Positions 7,908-9,621 of a stretch of DNA of 9,621 nt are shown one piece after another; position 1 is the stretch's first letter; every line of letters starts with the position of its first letter. The stretch is from Pseudomonas sp. PGPPP3 (lineage in GTDB: Bacteria; Pseudomonadota; Gammaproteobacteria; Pseudomonadales; Pseudomonadaceae). Below the pieces are notes generated by a model. The model saw only the letters and a list, made by a program, of their open reading frames with translations, was not told the origin of the DNA and did not search any database. Location: positions 1 to 9,621 of the forward strand of contig NKIE01000073.1 of assembly GCA_002256055.1 (NCBI GenBank), written 5' to 3'. The position numbers and the translations under genes were made by a program.

Positions 7908-7945
7908 CGTAGGAGGGGTTACGTCTTTGGCTAACCCATCCTACG
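7908..7945. repeat. REP-like imperfect palindrome
   Basis: CGTAGGA (7908-7914) pairs with TCCTACG (7939-7945), and after one G/A mismatch GGGTTA (7916-7921) pairs with TAACCC (7932-7937), closing a 10-nt loop. The GTAGG-GGGTTA...TAACCC-CCTAC layout resembles REP-type repeats scattered between pseudomonad genes. It starts 14 nt after the UAAP2 stop and may terminate or stabilise the upstream mRNA. Only one copy lies in this window, so repeat status is inferred from resemblance. Confidence 0.6.
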
Positions 7946-7959
7946 GTTGAGCTGACTCA

Positions 7960-8595
7960 TCAATCCCACACCAACACCTCGGCCGGGGTTGGGTTGTAGC
8001 CGTTGCAGGGGTTGTTCAGCTGCGGGCAGTTGGAGATCAGCACGATCACGTCCATATGGGCTTTCAGCTCGACGTATTTGCCCGGTGCGGAGATGCCGTC
8101 TTCGAAGGTCAGGCCCCCTTCGGGGGTGACGGGCACGTTCATAAAGAAGTTGATGTTGGCGCCGATGTCGCGCTTGGCCAGGCGGCCGTCGTGCATGCTG
8201 GCGCGCAGGAAGTTGTCGCGGCAGCTGTGCATATAGCGCTTGTCCAGTGCGTAGCGCACGGTGTTGCTCTCTTGGGCGCAGGCGCCGCCGAGGGTGTCGT
8301 GGCGCCCGCAGGTGTCGGCGCTGATGGTCAGCAGCGGATTGCCGAGGTTCGAGTACAGCACCGTGCCGGTGCTCAGGTACACACTGTTCTGCTTGCGCAG
8401 GGTGCGTTGTGGGTCGTAGCGCTCACGCGGGTTGCGGGCCGAGAAGAACAGCGTGTCGACCGCCTGGTTGCCTTGCAGGTCGAGCAGGCGCAGGGTCTGT
8501 CCGGCTTTGACTTCACAGAGAAACGGCTCGCCGGCCGGGATTTCGTGGCGATACACGGCGGCTTCAGGCTGTAGGGTGCTGGCGATTAAATTCAT
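7960..8595 (-). CDS. UAAP2, DUF1989 subunit of probable carboxyguanidine deiminase
   Basis: Cytoplasmic 211-residue DUF1989 protein of the 'urea amidolyase-associated protein 2' type. UAAP1/UAAP2 pairs have been shown in other bacteria to form carboxyguanidine deiminase (CgdAB), which turns carboxyguanidine into allophanate and NH3. Visible motifs are [21 protein letters not shown] at 92-106 (Cys96, His99, Asp100), HSCRDN at 123-128 (Cys125), and a Cys pair at 190 and 197 near the C-terminus. This set is richer than in UAAP1 and suggests that this subunit carries the metal/active site. ATG 8593-8595 is chosen over an in-frame GTG at 8670 because GAGGG (8604-8608) sits 8 nt upstream and the longer form would run into the UAAP1 gene. 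The gap to UAAP1 is 11 nt, and the Shine-Dalgarno overlaps the UAAP1 stop. Which of CgdA/CgdB it is was not assigned. Confidence 0.9.
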   Translation of the reverse strand: MNLIASTLQPEAAVYRHEIPAGEPFLCEVKAGQTLRLLDLQGNQAVDTLFFSARNPRERYDPQRTLRKQNSVYLSTGTVLYSNLGNPLLTISADTCGRHDTLGGACAQESNTVRYALDKRYMHSCRDNFLRASMHDGRLAKRDIGANINFFMNVPVTPEGGLTFEDGISAPGKYVELKAHMDVIVLISNCPQLNNPCNGYNPTPAEVLVWD

Positions 8596-8606
8596 GTGGG
8601 CAACCC

Positions 8607-9335
8607 TCAGAGGTACAGACGTTCGGTGTTGTGGAAGCCGCGGCCGTTTTCCGGGCGCGAGGTGCGGCACAGCACGCTGATGCCGTCGCTGGCGACCTGG
8701 TGCCAGCTCAGTTGCACCGGTTTGGGTGCGTACGCAGGGTTGGGGTCCATGGGGTGTTGCAGGGCGGTGAGCACCACCAGGGTGTCCATCGGCGCGTACA
8801 GTTCCACATAGTCGCCGGCCTTGGAGTTGCCGGGCTGGAAGTGGAAGGCGCCGTCGGCATCAACCGTGACCTGGCTGAACAGATTGAGGTTCATCAGCAG
8901 GTCTTGCAGGTTGAGGTCCCACTTGCCCATTTCCACCAGCAGGTTGTCCATGCCGTTGCGGAAGAAGCCGTTGCGCAGTTCCTGATAGCGACCGGCGCCA
9001 TATTTTTCCGCGACTTCGGCGGCGTTCAATACGCCGCCGAAGCTGTCATGCCAGCCGCAGGTGTCGGCGGTGATGGCGGCGAGCACGCGGCCCATGTCCG
9101 AGTACAAACAGTGGCCGGCGGTGAGCTTGGCGGTGTGCTGGCATTTGAGGGTGTCGGGCAGGTTGAGGCGCTCGCTTTTCTCCGCAGCAGAGAGCAGCAG
9201 CAAGCTGACATTGGCGCCGCCTTCGATATCGGTGATACGCAGCAATTGGCCGCGTTTAAGGACGAAGGAGGTGTGGCCGCCGCCGGGGACGAATTCTTCG
9301 TAGAGGGTTGGGCGCAGGGTCAATGCGGTGGTCAT
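8607..9335 (-). CDS. UAAP1, DUF1989 subunit of probable carboxyguanidine deiminase
   Basis: Cytoplasmic 242-residue DUF1989 protein of the 'urea amidolyase-associated protein 1' type, predicted to pair with UAAP2 in carboxyguanidine deiminase. It is paralogous to its neighbour: [24 protein letters not shown] (Cys93, His96, Asp97) and [13 protein letters not shown] match YSNLG...[13 protein letters not shown] and [13 protein letters not shown] there. It differs by having Gly128 (GMDN) where UAAP2 has Cys125 (SCRDN), by lacking the two C-terminal cysteines, and by a C-terminal tail of about 30 residues ending in FHNTERLYL. It may therefore be a structural or regulatory subunit, which is inference. 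The ATG at 9335 has AAGGAG (9341-9346) 5 nt upstream, overlapping the stop of the ABC ATPase gene. The 9-nt gap shows one operon. Confidence 0.9.
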   Translation of the reverse strand: MTTALTLRPTLYEEFVPGGGHTSFVLKRGQLLRITDIEGGANVSLLLLSAAEKSERLNLPDTLKCQHTAKLTAGHCLYSDMGRVLAAITADTCGWHDSFGGVLNAAEVAEKYGAGRYQELRNGFFRNGMDNLLVEMGKWDLNLQDLLMNLNLFSQVTVDADGAFHFQPGNSKAGDYVELYAPMDTLVVLTALQHPMDPNPAYAPKPVQLSWHQVASDGISVLCRTSRPENGRGFHNTERLYL

Positions 9336-9344
9336 GGTCGCTCC

Positions 9345-9621
9345 TTACCGAGCCGGCTGCAGATGCGCCGGCAAGGCGTCAACGGCGGCGTGGGCCGCGC
9401 GGCGGTCAGTGTTCAAGGGAATGTCGTAGGTGATGCGCGCGCCAAAGGCACCGGGGGCGTGCGGGTCGATGCGGGTCTTGTCGAACACCAGCAGGCGGGT
9501 GCCGAGGCTGAAGCCTTCGCTGAGGTCGTGGGTGACCATAAACACGGTCAGGCCGGTGGCGTGCCACAGCTCCAGCAGCAGGGCGTGCATGTCCTTGCGG
9601 ATGCCGGGGTCCAGCGCGCCG
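9345..9621 (-). CDS. ABC transporter ATP-binding protein, C-terminal part (5' end outside window)
   Basis: Only the last 91 residues are visible; the frame runs off the right edge. It begins at the D-loop GALDPG, just after where Walker B would lie, and contains the H-loop in FMVTHDLSEGFSLGTRLLVFDK (His of VTHD). Walker A, the Q-loop and the LSGGQ signature are outside the window. The tail resembles nitrate/taurine/sulfonate-type (TauB/SsuB-like) ATPases, which commonly accompany UAAP1/UAAP2 and the carboxylase as a 'urea carboxylase-related ABC transporter'. It would energise uptake of guanidine or a related compound from the cytoplasmic face of the inner membrane. It ends with TAA 9 nt before UAAP1. 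Permease and binding-protein genes are expected further right. Family is firm; substrate is inferred from neighbours. Confidence 0.88.
   Translation of the reverse strand, partial: GALDPGIRKDMHALLLELWHATGLTVFMVTHDLSEGFSLGTRLLVFDKTRIDPHAPGAFGARITYDIPLNTDRRAAHAAVDALPAHLQPAR

Noticed and set aside
7885..7925. Possible promoter for the carboxylase: CATAAC (minus strand, 7901-7896) as a -10, which would put the transcript start just before riboswitch P1
   Set aside because: Position is attractive, but the -10 matches only 4 of 6 bases and no acceptable -35 is found at 16-18 nt spacing. No sigma-54 motif was seen either.
8596..8670. Upstream GTG start (8670) for UAAP2
   Set aside because: It would overlap the UAAP1 coding end by about 60 nt and add a Pro/Arg-rich leader. 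ATG 8595 has a good Shine-Dalgarno and begins family-like sequence.
1..9621. CRISPR arrays, tRNA/rRNA genes, insertion sequences, toxin-antitoxin or phage defence genes
   Set aside because: No regular repeats, tRNA-like cloverleaf, transposase motif or defence domain was recognised; nearly all of the window is explained by the genes listed.

Overview
The window looks like Pseudomonas or a close gammaproteobacterial relative. It is GC-rich, its proteins closely resemble pseudomonad families, and one spacer carries a REP-like hairpin of a kind common in pseudomonads. The genus is inferred from sequence character; no search was run. Two unrelated blocks face each other and converge at about 2258-2414.

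Left block (+ strand, 1-2257): the 3' part of a membrane-bound O-acyltransferase of the AlgI family, then, 11 nt downstream, an AlgJ/AlgX-like SGNH protein with a signal anchor and intact Asp/His/Ser motifs. Together they look like an exopolysaccharide O-acetylation pair. No algF or algA follows, so the pair need not belong to the canonical alginate operon. These genes use noticeably more TTG Leu codons than the right block.

Right block (- strand, 9621 down to 2415): a guanidine-to-ammonia nitrogen assimilation cluster, traditionally annotated as 'urea carboxylase'. In transcription order it holds the C-terminal part of an ABC transporter ATPase, UAAP1 (DUF1989), UAAP2 (DUF1989), a 143-bp regulatory spacer, a 1199-residue biotin-dependent carboxylase, and a separate allophanate hydrolase joined to it by a TGATG overlap. 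Inferred pathway: import, guanidine + HCO3- + ATP to carboxyguanidine, deimination by the UAAP1/UAAP2 pair to allophanate, then hydrolysis to 2 NH3 + 2 CO2.

The main discovery is in the spacer before the carboxylase. On the transcribed strand there are two short perfect hairpins with ACGA and ACGG tetraloops, 14 nt apart, just ahead of a possible Shine-Dalgarno-masking hairpin. This is the architecture of a guanidine-II (mini-ykkC) riboswitch. Together with an Asp where yeast urea amidolyase has Asn in the carboxyltransferase domain, it argues that the enzyme is a guanidine carboxylase rather than a urea carboxylase. The riboswitch lies inside the cluster, after the deiminase genes and a REP-like hairpin, so carboxylase plus hydrolase may be controlled separately from transporter plus deiminase.
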